Of a DNA stretch of 64,000 bases, positions 27,463 through 36,194 are shown in pieces; the first letter of the stretch is position 1, and the number at the start of each line of letters is the position of its first letter. Position numbers and translations under genes: made by a program. The notes beneath the pieces were generated by a model, which was not told the origin of the DNA, searched no databases, and worked only from the letters and a program-made list of their open reading frames with translations. Source of the DNA: Oceanospirillum sediminis. GTDB taxonomy: Bacteria > Pseudomonadota > Gammaproteobacteria > Pseudomonadales > Halomonadaceae. The stretch is from contig NZ_JACJFM010000010.1 of assembly GCF_014164585.1 (NCBI RefSeq), positions 85,186-149,185 of the forward strand. The letters are read 5' to 3'.

Positions 27463-28212
27463 ATGAAGTCAAAACATCTTGTCTCTTCACTACTGGCTCT
27501 CACCCTCAGTAGCACCCTGTCTCAGGCATGGGGGCAGGCTATTGAAACGGGTACACCAGTCACCAGTAATGTGAATCAGGAACAGATACTCAGTCTTCGC
27601 CAGGAAGCAATCGTCCCCATTGCCGCATTGGCGGCTGCCGGTGACCTGACCGCATTAAAAGCAGCGCTGAACAAAGGACTTGATGCCGGTTTGACCATTA
27701 ATGATGGTAAGGAAGTACTGGTACAGCTTTATGCCTATGCAGGCTTTCCTCGCAGCCTTAATGCTCTGAACACCCTGATGACAGTGGTAGAAGAGCGCCG
27801 CGCACAGGGTATTAAGGATAAGGAAGGAAAAACGCCCAGTGCGCCCATCCCCAAAGGCGAAGCACTACTGGAGCAAGGAACCGCCAACCAGACAAAACTG
27901 GTGGGAAGGCCCGTGAAAGGCCCGCTATTTGACTTCGCTCCAGCAGCAGATGAATACCTGAAAACCCACTTGTTCGGCGATATTTTTGCACGGGACAATC
28001 TCAGCTGGCAAAACCGGGAACTTGCTACTCTGGCCATGCTATCGGCTCTGCCCGGAGCCGAGCCACAATTAAAAGCCCATATCGGGATCGCTATGAACAC
28101 AGGTATTAGCGCTACGCACCTGCAACAACTCATAAGCGTGCTGGAAAAACAGGTCGGCCCGGAAGAAGCTGAACGTACTCGTGTGGCTCTGAAACAGACA
28201 TTAAGCCCATAA
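27463..28212 (+). CDS. Exported carboxymuconolactone-decarboxylase-like protein (two CMD repeats)
   Basis: A 249-residue protein with an N-terminal signal peptide (LLALTLSSTLSQAWGQA) followed by two CMD/AhpD-fold halves: about 45-110 (EAIVPIAALAAAGDLTALKAAL and YAYAGFPRSLNALNTL) and about 165-245 (NRELATLAMLSAL and LKAHIGIAMNTGI). The redox CxxC of AhpD is absent, so peroxidase activity is unlikely. The E and H positions of the CMD type remain (E in NRELA, H in KAHIG). Export to the periplasm is unusual for a ring-opening decarboxylase. Close spacing to the cupin and MFS genes (12 bases) indicates one operon. Confidence 0.87.
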   Translation: MKSKHLVSSLLALTLSSTLSQAWGQAIETGTPVTSNVNQEQILSLRQEAIVPIAALAAAGDLTALKAALNKGLDAGLTINDGKEVLVQLYAYAGFPRSLNALNTLMTVVEERRAQGIKDKEGKTPSAPIPKGEALLEQGTANQTKLVGRPVKGPLFDFAPAADEYLKTHLFGDIFARDNLSWQNRELATLAMLSALPGAEPQLKAHIGIAMNTGISATHLQQLISVLEKQVGPEEAERTRVALKQTLSP

Positions 28213-28224
28213 ACGGTAGTTCCT

Positions 28225-29460
28225 ATGAGTGAAAGCACAACCACTGGCTTGCCAGTAGAGCATGCAGATCATGTCCTTCCCCAGGGCGAGCAGGAGCACT
28301 GGAGTGGTGTCTTTGCCATGACCCTGTGTGTCTTCACGCTGATTGCATCGGAGTTCATGCCGGTCAGCTTACTGACACCTATAGCCAATGCCTTACGTGT
28401 GAGTGAAGGCATAGCAGGGCAAGGTATTGCTATATCCGGGGCTTCTGCGGTGTTGACCAGCCTGTTCATCTCAGTGCTGGCCGGGAATATGAACCGCAAG
28501 ACTTTACTGCTTGGGCTAACGGTGGTGATGGGGCTTTCTGGTGCTGTAGTGGCGTTAGCACAGGATTACTTCACCTACATGATTGGCCGTGGACTGATCG
28601 GGGTGGTAATTGGAGGTTTCTGGTCACTGTCTGCCGCCGTGACCATGCGTCTGGTGCCACTGGTACAAGTGCCCAAAGCGTTGGCGATCCTGAATGCCGG
28701 GAATGCACTAGCCATGGTGCTGGCCGCGCCACTGGGAGCGTATCTGGGCTCTATCATCGGCTGGCGTGGTGCTTTTTTCTGCCTGGTACCAGTGGCTGCC
28801 ATCACGTTTATCTGGCAATGGGGCAGCTTACCATCGCTGCCGGTAGAAACGTCGACAGAAAAGAGTGATAGCGGTTTTGCCCGAGCTTTCAAGGTATTCA
28901 TGCCCTTGCGCAGGCCAGTAGTGCTGATCGGCATGCTGGCAATTGCGACCTTCTTCATGGGGCAATTCACACTTTATACCTATGTGCGCCCATTTCTGGA
29001 AAGCGTGACCCGAGTGGAGGTAGCCACCCTTTCACTGACACTGTTGCTCATTGGCGTGACGGGCTGTATCGGCACTCTGCTGATTAACAGAGCATTGGCG
29101 TTTGGGTTCTACCAGACCCTGCTTGTCATTCCTGTGCTGATGGCAATTATCGCTGTGGCGCTGATATCTTTTGGTAGCTGGGTTACCGCGGTAGTGGTGC
29201 TGCTGGCTCTTTGGGGGCTGGTTGCTACTGCCGCGCCTGTTGGTTGGTGGGCCTGGATACCGCGCACCTTTCCTATGGAAGCAGAAGCCGGTGGAGGATT
29301 AATGGTGGCGGTGATTCAGCTCGCCATTGCCTTAGGTTCTACCCTGGGAGGTGTTTTGTTTGATGTATCAGGTTATCAAACGACCTTTACCGCCAGTGCT
29401 TGCCTGCTACTGGTATCCGCAATACTGGTATTTATGACTGCACGCGCCGAGAAAAACTGA
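28225..29460 (+). CDS. MFS transporter, DHA1-type (sugar/arabinose efflux-like)
   Basis: A 411-residue, twelve-helix major facilitator. The N-terminal segment MTLCVFTLIASEFMPVSLLTPIA and the helix 4-5 motif GRGLIGVVIGGFWSLSAAVTMRLVP are typical of the AraJ/YdhP-like DHA1 group. It probably exports a small metabolite or drug. It is third in the cupin-CMD-MFS operon (12 bases after the CMD gene), so its substrate may be the product or toxic substrate of those enzymes. A gap of 117 bases then leads to the second cupin. Confidence 0.9.
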   Translation: MSESTTTGLPVEHADHVLPQGEQEHWSGVFAMTLCVFTLIASEFMPVSLLTPIANALRVSEGIAGQGIAISGASAVLTSLFISVLAGNMNRKTLLLGLTVVMGLSGAVVALAQDYFTYMIGRGLIGVVIGGFWSLSAAVTMRLVPLVQVPKALAILNAGNALAMVLAAPLGAYLGSIIGWRGAFFCLVPVAAITFIWQWGSLPSLPVETSTEKSDSGFARAFKVFMPLRRPVVLIGMLAIATFFMGQFTLYTYVRPFLESVTRVEVATLSLTLLLIGVTGCIGTLLINRALAFGFYQTLLVIPVLMAIIAVALISFGSWVTAVVVLLALWGLVATAAPVGWWAWIPRTFPMEAEAGGGLMVAVIQLAIALGSTLGGVLFDVSGYQTTFTASACLLLVSAILVFMTARAEKN

Positions 29461-29577
29461 ATTGACTCGAAATGCTGCCATCGTGGACAAGCGCACCAGG
29501 GCCGTGGCAGCCAGGCTCATGTATGAAATCTTTACTGGCATCAATGTTGTAATGACCTTTAACTAAGGAGAACTAGC

Positions 29578-29979
29578 ATGATTCATCACAAGAACGGTTC
29601 TCGTTCTTCTATAGCAGGACCAACAGAATGGTTTACCGGACGTGTCCGTATTGACCCTATCCATCTGCAGGCGGAAGAGCCATCACGGGTCACTGCCGGA
29701 CTGGTGACTTTTGAGCCAGGTGCTCGTACCAACTGGCATACCCATCCACTGGGGCAGTTGCTGATCGTAACTGCAGGTAAAGGATGGACTCAGTGTGAAC
29801 ATGGTGAGCGAGTGGAGGTCTGCGCCGGTGACACTATCTGGTGCCCGCCAGGCCACAAGCACTGGCACGGTGCCACCAGTGATACAGCTATGAGCCATAT
29901 CGCCGTGACCGAAATGCTGGATGGAAAGAACGTAGACTGGCTGGAGCCGGTCACCGATGAACAGTACCGGGGAGACTGA
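29578..29979 (+). CDS. Cytoplasmic cupin, (R)-hydroxynitrile-lyase-like
   Basis: A 133-residue single-domain cupin without a signal peptide. Metal ligands H54, H56, Q60 (NWHTHPLGQ) and H95 (KHWHG) are one position off the H53/H55/Q59/H94 set described for GtHNL, a very close fit in length and spacing. It is clearly paralogous to the exported cupin at 26935 (shared SIAGP, FEPGAR, CPPG-KHWHG and DEQY blocks). An AAGGAG site precedes the ATG. The DHA2 transporter gene starts six bases after its stop. The reaction is unproven. Confidence 0.88.
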   Translation: MIHHKNGSRSSIAGPTEWFTGRVRIDPIHLQAEEPSRVTAGLVTFEPGARTNWHTHPLGQLLIVTAGKGWTQCEHGERVEVCAGDTIWCPPGHKHWHGATSDTAMSHIAVTEMLDGKNVDWLEPVTDEQYRGD

Positions 29980-29984
29980 TACTC

Positions 29985-31343
29985 TTGATTGCCACCCCGC
30001 CCGTCCAATCTGTGCCGGAAAGTACAGCGAGAGCGACTTTGCTTGCGGCTCTGCTGGGATTTTTTGTTATCACCCTGGATGCCGTGGTGGTCAATGTGGC
30101 TCTGCCGACCCTGAGCCACGAAATGGATGCTACGATTACTGGTCTGCAATGGGTGGTAGATGGTTACACCCTGGCTTTTGCCGCGCTGCTGCTGTCTACC
30201 GGGGCGCTCACGGATCGTCTGGGTGCTAAACGAGCCTTTGGATGGGGCGTAGTGATTTTCGTGCTGGCGTCACTGGCCTGCGGAGTTGCGCCTGATCTGG
30301 GCAGCCTGATTGTGGCGCGTTTTGTTCAGGGGGCAGGTGCGGCTGTGATGATGCCATCATCTATGGCGTTAATTCGTCAGGCTTATGCAGACCCGGCCAG
30401 GCAGGTGCATGCAGTGGCGCTATGGGCTATGGGCGGGGCGGTCGCAGCAACTTCCGGCCCGGTAATCAGTGGGCTTTTGGTTAACCTGAACTGGCGCTGG
30501 ATTTTCCTGATTAACCTGCCAGCGGGACTGGCAACTCTGTGGTTACTGAAGCGTGCGCAACCTTCATTAACACGCTTTACGCCCTTTGATGGCTGGGGGC
30601 AGCTTACTGCAATGGTAGCAATGGGCTGTCTGATTTACGGGGCTATCGATATCAGCAACCACCCTGTACAGGCAATGGTGTCGCTGATATTTGCCGTGGT
30701 GATGTTCGCCCTCTTTGTGGTGTTGCAGCGGCGTGGGGGCCACCCTATGGTGCCGCCAGCAGTATTGCAGTCCCGTAACTCCCGGATTTCTATGGTGGTG
30801 GGATTCACTTTCATGATGGGGTATTTCGGTTTACCGTTTGTCATGAGTCTGTACTTTCAACAGGAGCGGGGGCTGACACCTGCAGCTACTGGCCTTGCCT
30901 TTCTGCCTATGATGCTGATTGGTCTGATACTCACTCCGTTCACTTCTCGATTGGTACAGCGTTTTAGTGCTCGCAGGCTAATTATCACAGGGCTGTTGTG
31001 TATGGCCTTTGGTTTGTTGGCTATTGCAGGGTTGCCAATGTCGGCCCCGATATGGGTTGTATCGGCAGTGATGCTTCTGGTCGGGCTTGCCGGACCTCTG
31101 ATTGCCCCTCCCGTCATGGCGGTATTACTCAGTAGTGTACCTGGTAACTTAACGGGCACAGCGAGTGGTGTATTCAATGCCAGTCGTCAAGTGGGTGGAG
31201 CATTAGCCGTCGCCGTGTTTGGTGCTCTGCTGGTGCAGTCCTCCAGTTTTATGAACGGCTTAACGATTAGTATGATTATCGCCGCTGGCATCGCGGTGGT
31301 AACAGCACTGTTCAGTCTGTGGCTACAGTCCGATAAGCCCTGA
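29985..31343 (+). CDS. MFS transporter, DHA2/EmrB-QacA type
   Basis: A 452-residue multidrug-type exporter. The family signature is visible in the first helices (LDAVVVNVALPTLSHEM, then TGLQWVVDGYTLAFAALLL) and in STGALTDRLGAKRAF. The start is a TTG at 29985 with GGGGAG upstream; no better ATG exists before the first helix. It is translationally close to the cupin (six bases). Together with the DHA1 exporter, it gives the block two different export pumps. Confidence 0.92.
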   Translation: MIATPPVQSVPESTARATLLAALLGFFVITLDAVVVNVALPTLSHEMDATITGLQWVVDGYTLAFAALLLSTGALTDRLGAKRAFGWGVVIFVLASLACGVAPDLGSLIVARFVQGAGAAVMMPSSMALIRQAYADPARQVHAVALWAMGGAVAATSGPVISGLLVNLNWRWIFLINLPAGLATLWLLKRAQPSLTRFTPFDGWGQLTAMVAMGCLIYGAIDISNHPVQAMVSLIFAVVMFALFVVLQRRGGHPMVPPAVLQSRNSRISMVVGFTFMMGYFGLPFVMSLYFQQERGLTPAATGLAFLPMMLIGLILTPFTSRLVQRFSARRLIITGLLCMAFGLLAIAGLPMSAPIWVVSAVMLLVGLAGPLIAPPVMAVLLSSVPGNLTGTASGVFNASRQVGGALAVAVFGALLVQSSSFMNGLTISMIIAAGIAVVTALFSLWLQSDKP

Positions 31344-31448
31344 ACATGACCTCTCTTATATTCTCGAGCTTTTTAACTTTGTCACTCACCAATCTATTAA
31401 ACAACATCAATATATTTATCCACCGGGTTAACGGCAAGGAGCATTCCC

Positions 31449-32783
31449 GTGAAAAACATAAAGTTAGCACTGTTAGCGTTTTGCATTATTTTGACAGGAT
31501 TATGGTTACTGGCAGACTCCTTTTTTCCTGAGCCTTTTACTTATTTCGCTTTTCGAACGCCTTTTGTGCAATATACCGGTATCCTTGGCATGGGCATGAT
31601 GAGTCTGGCTATGATTCTGGCCGTACGGCCTCTCTGGCTCGAGCCCTGGCTGAATGGTCTGGACAAAATGTATCGTTTACATAAGTGGCTGGGGATTGGT
31701 GGACTGGTATTATCCGTTCTGCACTGGTGGTGGGGTCAAGGAAGCAAATGGATGGTGGGCTGGGGCTGGCTTGATAAGCCTGATCGTAAACCGTTGTCCG
31801 GGGATACTCTCGACTGGCTGGCACAACTACTGCGTTCTCAGCGGGGGTTAGCAGAAACCTTAGGTGAATGGGCTTTTTATGTCTCCGCCTTACTGATTAT
31901 TCTGGCGTTAATCAAATCCTTCCCTTATCACTGGTTTAAATTTACCCACAAATACCTGGCTATTGCCTACCTGATACTCGTGTACCACAGTATTATCCTG
32001 ATGCAGTACGATTACTGGAATCAGCCTATCGCCTGGATATCACTTGCCTTAATCCTTTACGGCGCGGTCGCTGCCATCCTGATACTGACAGGTCGTATGG
32101 GTATCAAGCGCAAGGTATCCGGTACACTCAGGTCTATGGAGTATTACCCCGCACTGGCAACTCTGGAAGGTAATATTCAGCTCAATGACGGCTGGCCCGG
32201 ACACCATCCGGGCCAGTTTGCCTTTGTATCGGATCACACGGGTGAAGCTGCACACCCCTACACAATCGCTTCGGCCTGGGATCCAGACACATCTTGTCTG
32301 CGGTTTGCCGTCAAGGAACTGGGAGACTGGACCGGCCAGTTACATAAGCGCCTGAATATAGGTATGGATGTCACTATAGAAGGACCTTATGGCTGCTTTG
32401 ACTTCAACGACTCCTGCCCAAGACAGATCTGGGTCGGCGCTGGCATCGGTATAACCCCTTTTATTGCTAAACTTGAAGCCCGAGCACAAAGTCAGGATGT
32501 ACGCCCTGTTGATCTGTTTCATGTCACCGCTGTGTACGACGAAAAGGCAATGAGTAGGCTCAAAGCTATAGCAGATGCTACCGGGGTACGCTTACACATA
32601 CGGGTTACAACTGAACAAGGTCGACTCACGCCAGAGCAGATTCGAGCGGCGGTACCAGAATGGCAGCATGCGAGTCTATGGTTTTGCGGCCCATCGGCAT
32701 TCAGCCAAAAACTGCGCGATGATCTGATCAGACATGGCTTGCAGCCTGAACATTATCATCAGGAACTGTTTGAAATGCGTTAG
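31449..32783 (+). CDS. Ferric-reductase-like transmembrane flavocytochrome with FAD/NAD(P)H domains
   Basis: A 444-residue membrane oxidoreductase. Six predicted helices (residues 1 to about 215) contain paired histidines for haem in the ferric reductase domain (RLHKWLGIGGLVLSVLHWWW and FTHKYLAIAYLILVYHS). The FAD-binding domain has HPYTIAS (about 262-268), and the NAD(P)H domain has GAGIGITPF (about 330-338) and a C-terminal WFCGP motif. It moves electrons from NAD(P)H across the membrane to ferric iron, oxygen or a periplasmic acceptor. The start is GTG at 31449 with AAGGAG upstream. Its position after the MFS gene suggests it belongs to the same accessory block, but a 105-base gap separates them. 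Confidence 0.88.
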   Translation: MKNIKLALLAFCIILTGLWLLADSFFPEPFTYFAFRTPFVQYTGILGMGMMSLAMILAVRPLWLEPWLNGLDKMYRLHKWLGIGGLVLSVLHWWWGQGSKWMVGWGWLDKPDRKPLSGDTLDWLAQLLRSQRGLAETLGEWAFYVSALLIILALIKSFPYHWFKFTHKYLAIAYLILVYHSIILMQYDYWNQPIAWISLALILYGAVAAILILTGRMGIKRKVSGTLRSMEYYPALATLEGNIQLNDGWPGHHPGQFAFVSDHTGEAAHPYTIASAWDPDTSCLRFAVKELGDWTGQLHKRLNIGMDVTIEGPYGCFDFNDSCPRQIWVGAGIGITPFIAKLEARAQSQDVRPVDLFHVTAVYDEKAMSRLKAIADATGVRLHIRVTTEQGRLTPEQIRAAVPEWQHASLWFCGPSAFSQKLRDDLIRHGLQPEHYHQELFEMR

Positions 32784-32863
32784 GCTCACAGTGGGTCAAT
32801 TGCCCGTATCTTAATACAGGTGGCATGGCGGCAATATAGAGATTATTCCTTCATATTCTTAGT

Positions 32864-32896
32864 ATCAGTGTCTCTACCTGCCGTAGAGATACTGAT
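32864..32896. repeat. 14-bp inverted repeat (hairpin) after the flavocytochrome gene
   Basis: Arms 32864-32877 and 32883-32896 pair at 13 of 14 positions (one G/T mismatch) over the 5-base loop CTGCC. There is no immediate T-run, although TTTTT follows about 20 bases on. It may end transcription of the upstream gene. Confidence 0.5.
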
Positions 32897-33027
32897 CTCT
32901 CGTAAAACCGTCACAACTTTTTACCTGGATTCTCTGAATAACTTTTTCATCGGCACGCCTGCTTTTGCATAAGTTTATTATTAAAGTTATTGTCTATTTA
33001 TAACTTTGATAACCTTGGTATAAAGCG

Positions 33028-34203
33028 ATGAACCCAATTGACAACCCCTATACTCCCGGCGCAGGTACTCAGCCTCATGAACTGGCTGGAAGGGATGAAT
33101 TGAGGGGGAGTCTCTCCATCACTATCGCAAGAATTATGCGGGCAAAACCCGCTAAAAGTATGCTGATGGTTGGCTTGCGAGGCGTTGGTAAAACGGTACT
33201 TCTGGAACAGATGCGTCAGGATGTCGAGGCCATGGGAGCCCATACCATTTATGTCGAAGCACCTGAAAACAGGTCACTTCCCTCTCTGCTAAGCCCTCAG
33301 CTAAGACTTGCTCTACTGAAGCTAAGCCGCCTTGAACAATCGAAAGAGGCTGCAACCCGAGCCCTTAAAGCACTGGCAGGGTTTGCCAGATCTCTTAAGG
33401 TTACCTTCAACGATATTGAGGTTGGTTTTGATCAGGAGCCAGAAGCAGGCCTTGCTGATAATGGCGATCTGGAAGCAGACCTGACAGCTCTGATGGTAGA
33501 AACGGGTCATGCTGCCAAAGCCGGTAAAACGGCACTGGTTATATTTATTGATGAGCTGCAATACGTGCAGACCGAGCAATTCGCTGCTCTGATTACCGCT
33601 CTGCACCGTTGTGCCCAACTAAAGCTCCCTATCACCCTGGTTGGTGCAGGCCTGCCGCAACTGCGCGGCCTGGCAGGTAACGCTAAGTCCTATGCCGAAA
33701 GACTATTTAATTACCCTGAAGTCGGTGCGCTGGATGAGGAATCTGCGAAAAAAGCCATTGTTAACCCAGCTAAAGATGAAGATGTCGATATTGAAGAGGC
33801 TGCCGTTAAAGAAATTATCAGCAAAACCCAGGGTTATCCTTACTTTATTCAGGAATGGGGCAGTAACACCTGGGATCTGGCGGAAGACAATCCTATAACC
33901 AGGGATGATGTCATTAACTCAACCGACCTGACCGTTGCTCAGCTTGATGAAAGCTTTTTCCGGGTACGTTTTGACCGCTTAACCCCAAAGGAGAAAGATT
34001 ACCTTTATGCTATGGCAAAGCTGGGAGCTGGACCGCACCGATCAGGCGACATTGCAGAGTCGATGCAGAAGAAGGTGAACGAGGTCGCACCAGTAAGAAA
34101 CAGCCTGATCAAAAAAGGCATGGTCTGGGCACCTAATCATGGCGATACCGCTTTCACCGTACCCTTATTTGATGAATTTATGCTTCGTATCATGGAAGAG
34201 TAA
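33028..34203 (+). CDS. Orphan AAA ATPase, Orc1/Cdc6-like (AAA_16), with C-terminal winged helix
   Basis: A 391-residue cytoplasmic ATPase. Walker A is GLRGVGKT (49-56) and Walker B is LVIFIDELQ (170-178, with D175 and E176). A sensor-1-like segment LVGAGLPQLRG lies near 204-214. The C-terminal part (from about 305) looks like a winged helix (DRLTPKEKDYLYAMAKLG, RSGDIAESM and PVRNSLIKKGMVW). Such ATPases occur as single genes in bacteria with no settled role. There is no partner nuclease, toxin or replication gene next to it; neighbours are a flavocytochrome gene and guaA on the opposite strand. It could be a remnant of a mobile or defence locus, but nothing seen proves that. Confidence 0.85.
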   Translation: MNPIDNPYTPGAGTQPHELAGRDELRGSLSITIARIMRAKPAKSMLMVGLRGVGKTVLLEQMRQDVEAMGAHTIYVEAPENRSLPSLLSPQLRLALLKLSRLEQSKEAATRALKALAGFARSLKVTFNDIEVGFDQEPEAGLADNGDLEADLTALMVETGHAAKAGKTALVIFIDELQYVQTEQFAALITALHRCAQLKLPITLVGAGLPQLRGLAGNAKSYAERLFNYPEVGALDEESAKKAIVNPAKDEDVDIEEAAVKEIISKTQGYPYFIQEWGSNTWDLAEDNPITRDDVINSTDLTVAQLDESFFRVRFDRLTPKEKDYLYAMAKLGAGPHRSGDIAESMQKKVNEVAPVRNSLIKKGMVWAPNHGDTAFTVPLFDEFMLRIMEE

Positions 34204-34295
34204 AAAGACTTTACGCTCAGCGTCTATCAGCACCCATATTGGCAGCTAGGGAAGAAGAAAGCGCTCATCATTCCAGAACATTGAGGGATAGAAAC

Positions 34296-34326
34296 AAAAG
34301 CCCCTGAATTTCTTCAGGGGCTTTTT
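34296..34326. terminator. Bidirectional terminator between ATPase and guaA
   Basis: A perfect 13-bp stem (34296-34308 with 34313-34325) around a 4-base loop. The arms begin AAAAG and end CTTTT, so it serves both convergent genes. Confidence 0.9.
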
Positions 34327-34351
34327 GTATCAGCTCAACGCAAAGAAAGGA

Positions 34352-35929
34352 TTATTCCCACTCAATGGTTGCTGGTGGCTTACTGGATACATCGTAAGCC
34401 ACGCGGGAGATACCGCTGATCTCGTTGATAATACGGTTAGAAACCTTCTCCAGCAGCTCGTATGGCAGGTGCGCCCAGCGAGCAGTCATAAAGTCGATAG
34501 TTTCTACGGCACGCAGAGACACAACCCACTCGTAACGACGACCGTCGCCTACTACACCTACGGATTTAACCGGCAGGAAGACCACGAATGCCTGGCTGGT
34601 TTTGTGATACCAGTCGAAGTTATGCAGCTCTTCGATGAAGATCGCATCCGCTTCACGCAGGATATCAGCGTATTCTTTCTTCACTTCGCCCAGAATACGT
34701 ACGCCCAGACCAGGCCCTGGGAATGGGTGACGGTAAACCATATCGTATGGCAGACCCAGTTCCAGACCGATCTTACGCACTTCATCTTTGAACAGTTCAC
34801 GCAGCGGCTCAACCAGTTCCATCTTCATGTCTTCTGGCAGACCACCCACGTTGTGGTGCGACTTGATCACGTGTGCTTTACCGGTTTTCGCCGCAGCAGA
34901 CTCAATCACGTCCGGGTAGATAGTACCCTGAGCCAGGAAGTTAACGTCTTTCAGCTTGGCGGCTTCTTCATCGAACACTTCGATAAAGGTGTTGCCGATT
35001 ACCTTACGCTTGGCTTCTGGATCAGATACACCGGCCAGTTTGCCCAGGAACAGCTCTTCTGCGTCAGCACGGATCACTTTAACGCCCATGTTCTTAGCGA
35101 ACATGTCCATGACCATATCGCCTTCGTTCTTACGCAGCAGACCGTTGTCTACGAATACACAGGTCAGCTGATCGCCGATCGCTTTATGCAGCAGTGCTGC
35201 TACTACGGAAGAATCCACGCCACCGGACAGACCCAGCAGGACTTTCTGATCGCCCACCTGAGCGCGAACACGCTCAATCTGATCTTCGATAATGTTAGCT
35301 GCAGTCCACAGAGCTTCACAGCCACAGATTTCCAGCAGGAAGTGCTCCAGCAAACGACCACCTTGCAAGGTATGGGTCACTTCTGGGTGGAACTGTACAC
35401 CGAAGAAGTTCTTCTCAGCGTTGAACATACCGGCAATGGCACAGCTTGGTGTAGACGCCAGCAGCTCGAAGCCTTCCGGCATCGCCACCACTTTATCACC
35501 GTGGCTCATCCATACGTCCAGCAGTGCTTTGCCGTCAGAATCAACGTGATCTTTGATATCTTTGGTCAGCGCATTATCGACTTCGATCTTAACCTGAGCG
35601 TAACCAAACTCACGGACATCAGAGCCTTCAACCTTACCGCCCATCTGCTCAGCCATGGTCTGCATGCCGTAGCAGATGCCCAGTACAGGCAGGCCCATGT
35701 TGAATACGCACTCAGGTGCACGTGGTGAACCTGCTTCCGTCACTGATTCAGGACCACCGGCCAGGATGATACCCTTAGGGTTATATTCGCGAATCTCTTC
35801 TTCGCTCATATCAAAAGCGCGAATCTCGCTGTAAACACCAATTTCACGTACGCGACGTGCAATTAACTGAGTGTACTGAGATCCGAAGTCCAGAATCAGG
35901 ACTTTCTGAGCATGAATATCTTGGCTCAT
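34352..35929 (-). CDS. guaA: GMP synthase (glutamine-hydrolysing)
   Basis: A 525-residue enzyme converting XMP to GMP with ATP and glutamine, the usual length. The N-terminal class I amidotransferase domain has the nucleophile Cys86 in GICYGMQ, and histidine and glutamate in FHPEVTH. The ATP pyrophosphatase domain has the P-loop LSGGVDSS (about 234-241). The C-terminal dimerisation domain ends in the conserved PPATIEWE. It is separated from guaB by 265 bases with a terminator, so it probably has its own promoter. Long open frames on the opposite strand are shadows. Confidence 0.98.
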   Translation of the reverse strand: MSQDIHAQKVLILDFGSQYTQLIARRVREIGVYSEIRAFDMSEEEIREYNPKGIILAGGPESVTEAGSPRAPECVFNMGLPVLGICYGMQTMAEQMGGKVEGSDVREFGYAQVKIEVDNALTKDIKDHVDSDGKALLDVWMSHGDKVVAMPEGFELLASTPSCAIAGMFNAEKNFFGVQFHPEVTHTLQGGRLLEHFLLEICGCEALWTAANIIEDQIERVRAQVGDQKVLLGLSGGVDSSVVAALLHKAIGDQLTCVFVDNGLLRKNEGDMVMDMFAKNMGVKVIRADAEELFLGKLAGVSDPEAKRKVIGNTFIEVFDEEAAKLKDVNFLAQGTIYPDVIESAAAKTGKAHVIKSHHNVGGLPEDMKMELVEPLRELFKDEVRKIGLELGLPYDMVYRHPFPGPGLGVRILGEVKKEYADILREADAIFIEELHNFDWYHKTSQAFVVFLPVKSVGVVGDGRRYEWVVSLRAVETIDFMTARWAHLPYELLEKVSNRIINEISGISRVAYDVSSKPPATIEWE

Positions 35930-36149
35930 TGTTCTGTCAACCCATCAATAAACTATTGGTCTGCCCGGAATGGACAGCCCGGAAATAAAGCTGGCCTGTT
36001 CAGAGTAGCTCTGTTTTCTGTGTGCAGAGCAACAGGCGATCCAGTCATTTACAAGAAAAAGCGACTAAGTACCTGAAGAGTATTAAGACAGATAGCTGCC
36101 GTATTGGCTGGCTGCTATCGGAATGTTTCTGTTCAGGTATGTATGAACA

Positions 36150-36178
36150 AAAAGTGGGGCACAAATGCCCCACTTTTA
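36150..36178 (-). terminator. Terminator of guaB
   Basis: AAAAGTGGGGC (36150-36160) pairs with GCCCCACTTTT (36167-36177). Read on the minus strand it is followed by a T-run. It lies in the 265-base guaB-guaA gap, which otherwise shows no feature, and indicates that the two genes are not a simple operon here. Confidence 0.85.
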
Positions 36179-36194
36179 AACGCGCTTATTCTGA

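Noticed and set aside
31346..31531. 61-residue frame between the DHA2 transporter and flavocytochrome genes
   Set aside because: It runs into the flavocytochrome gene in another frame and lacks a ribosome binding site; the GTG at 31449 with AAGGAG explains the region.
34325..35728. 467-residue open frame antisense to guaA
   Set aside because: It mirrors the complement of guaA, has no recognisable domain or suitable ribosome binding site, and guaA is full-length with all motifs.
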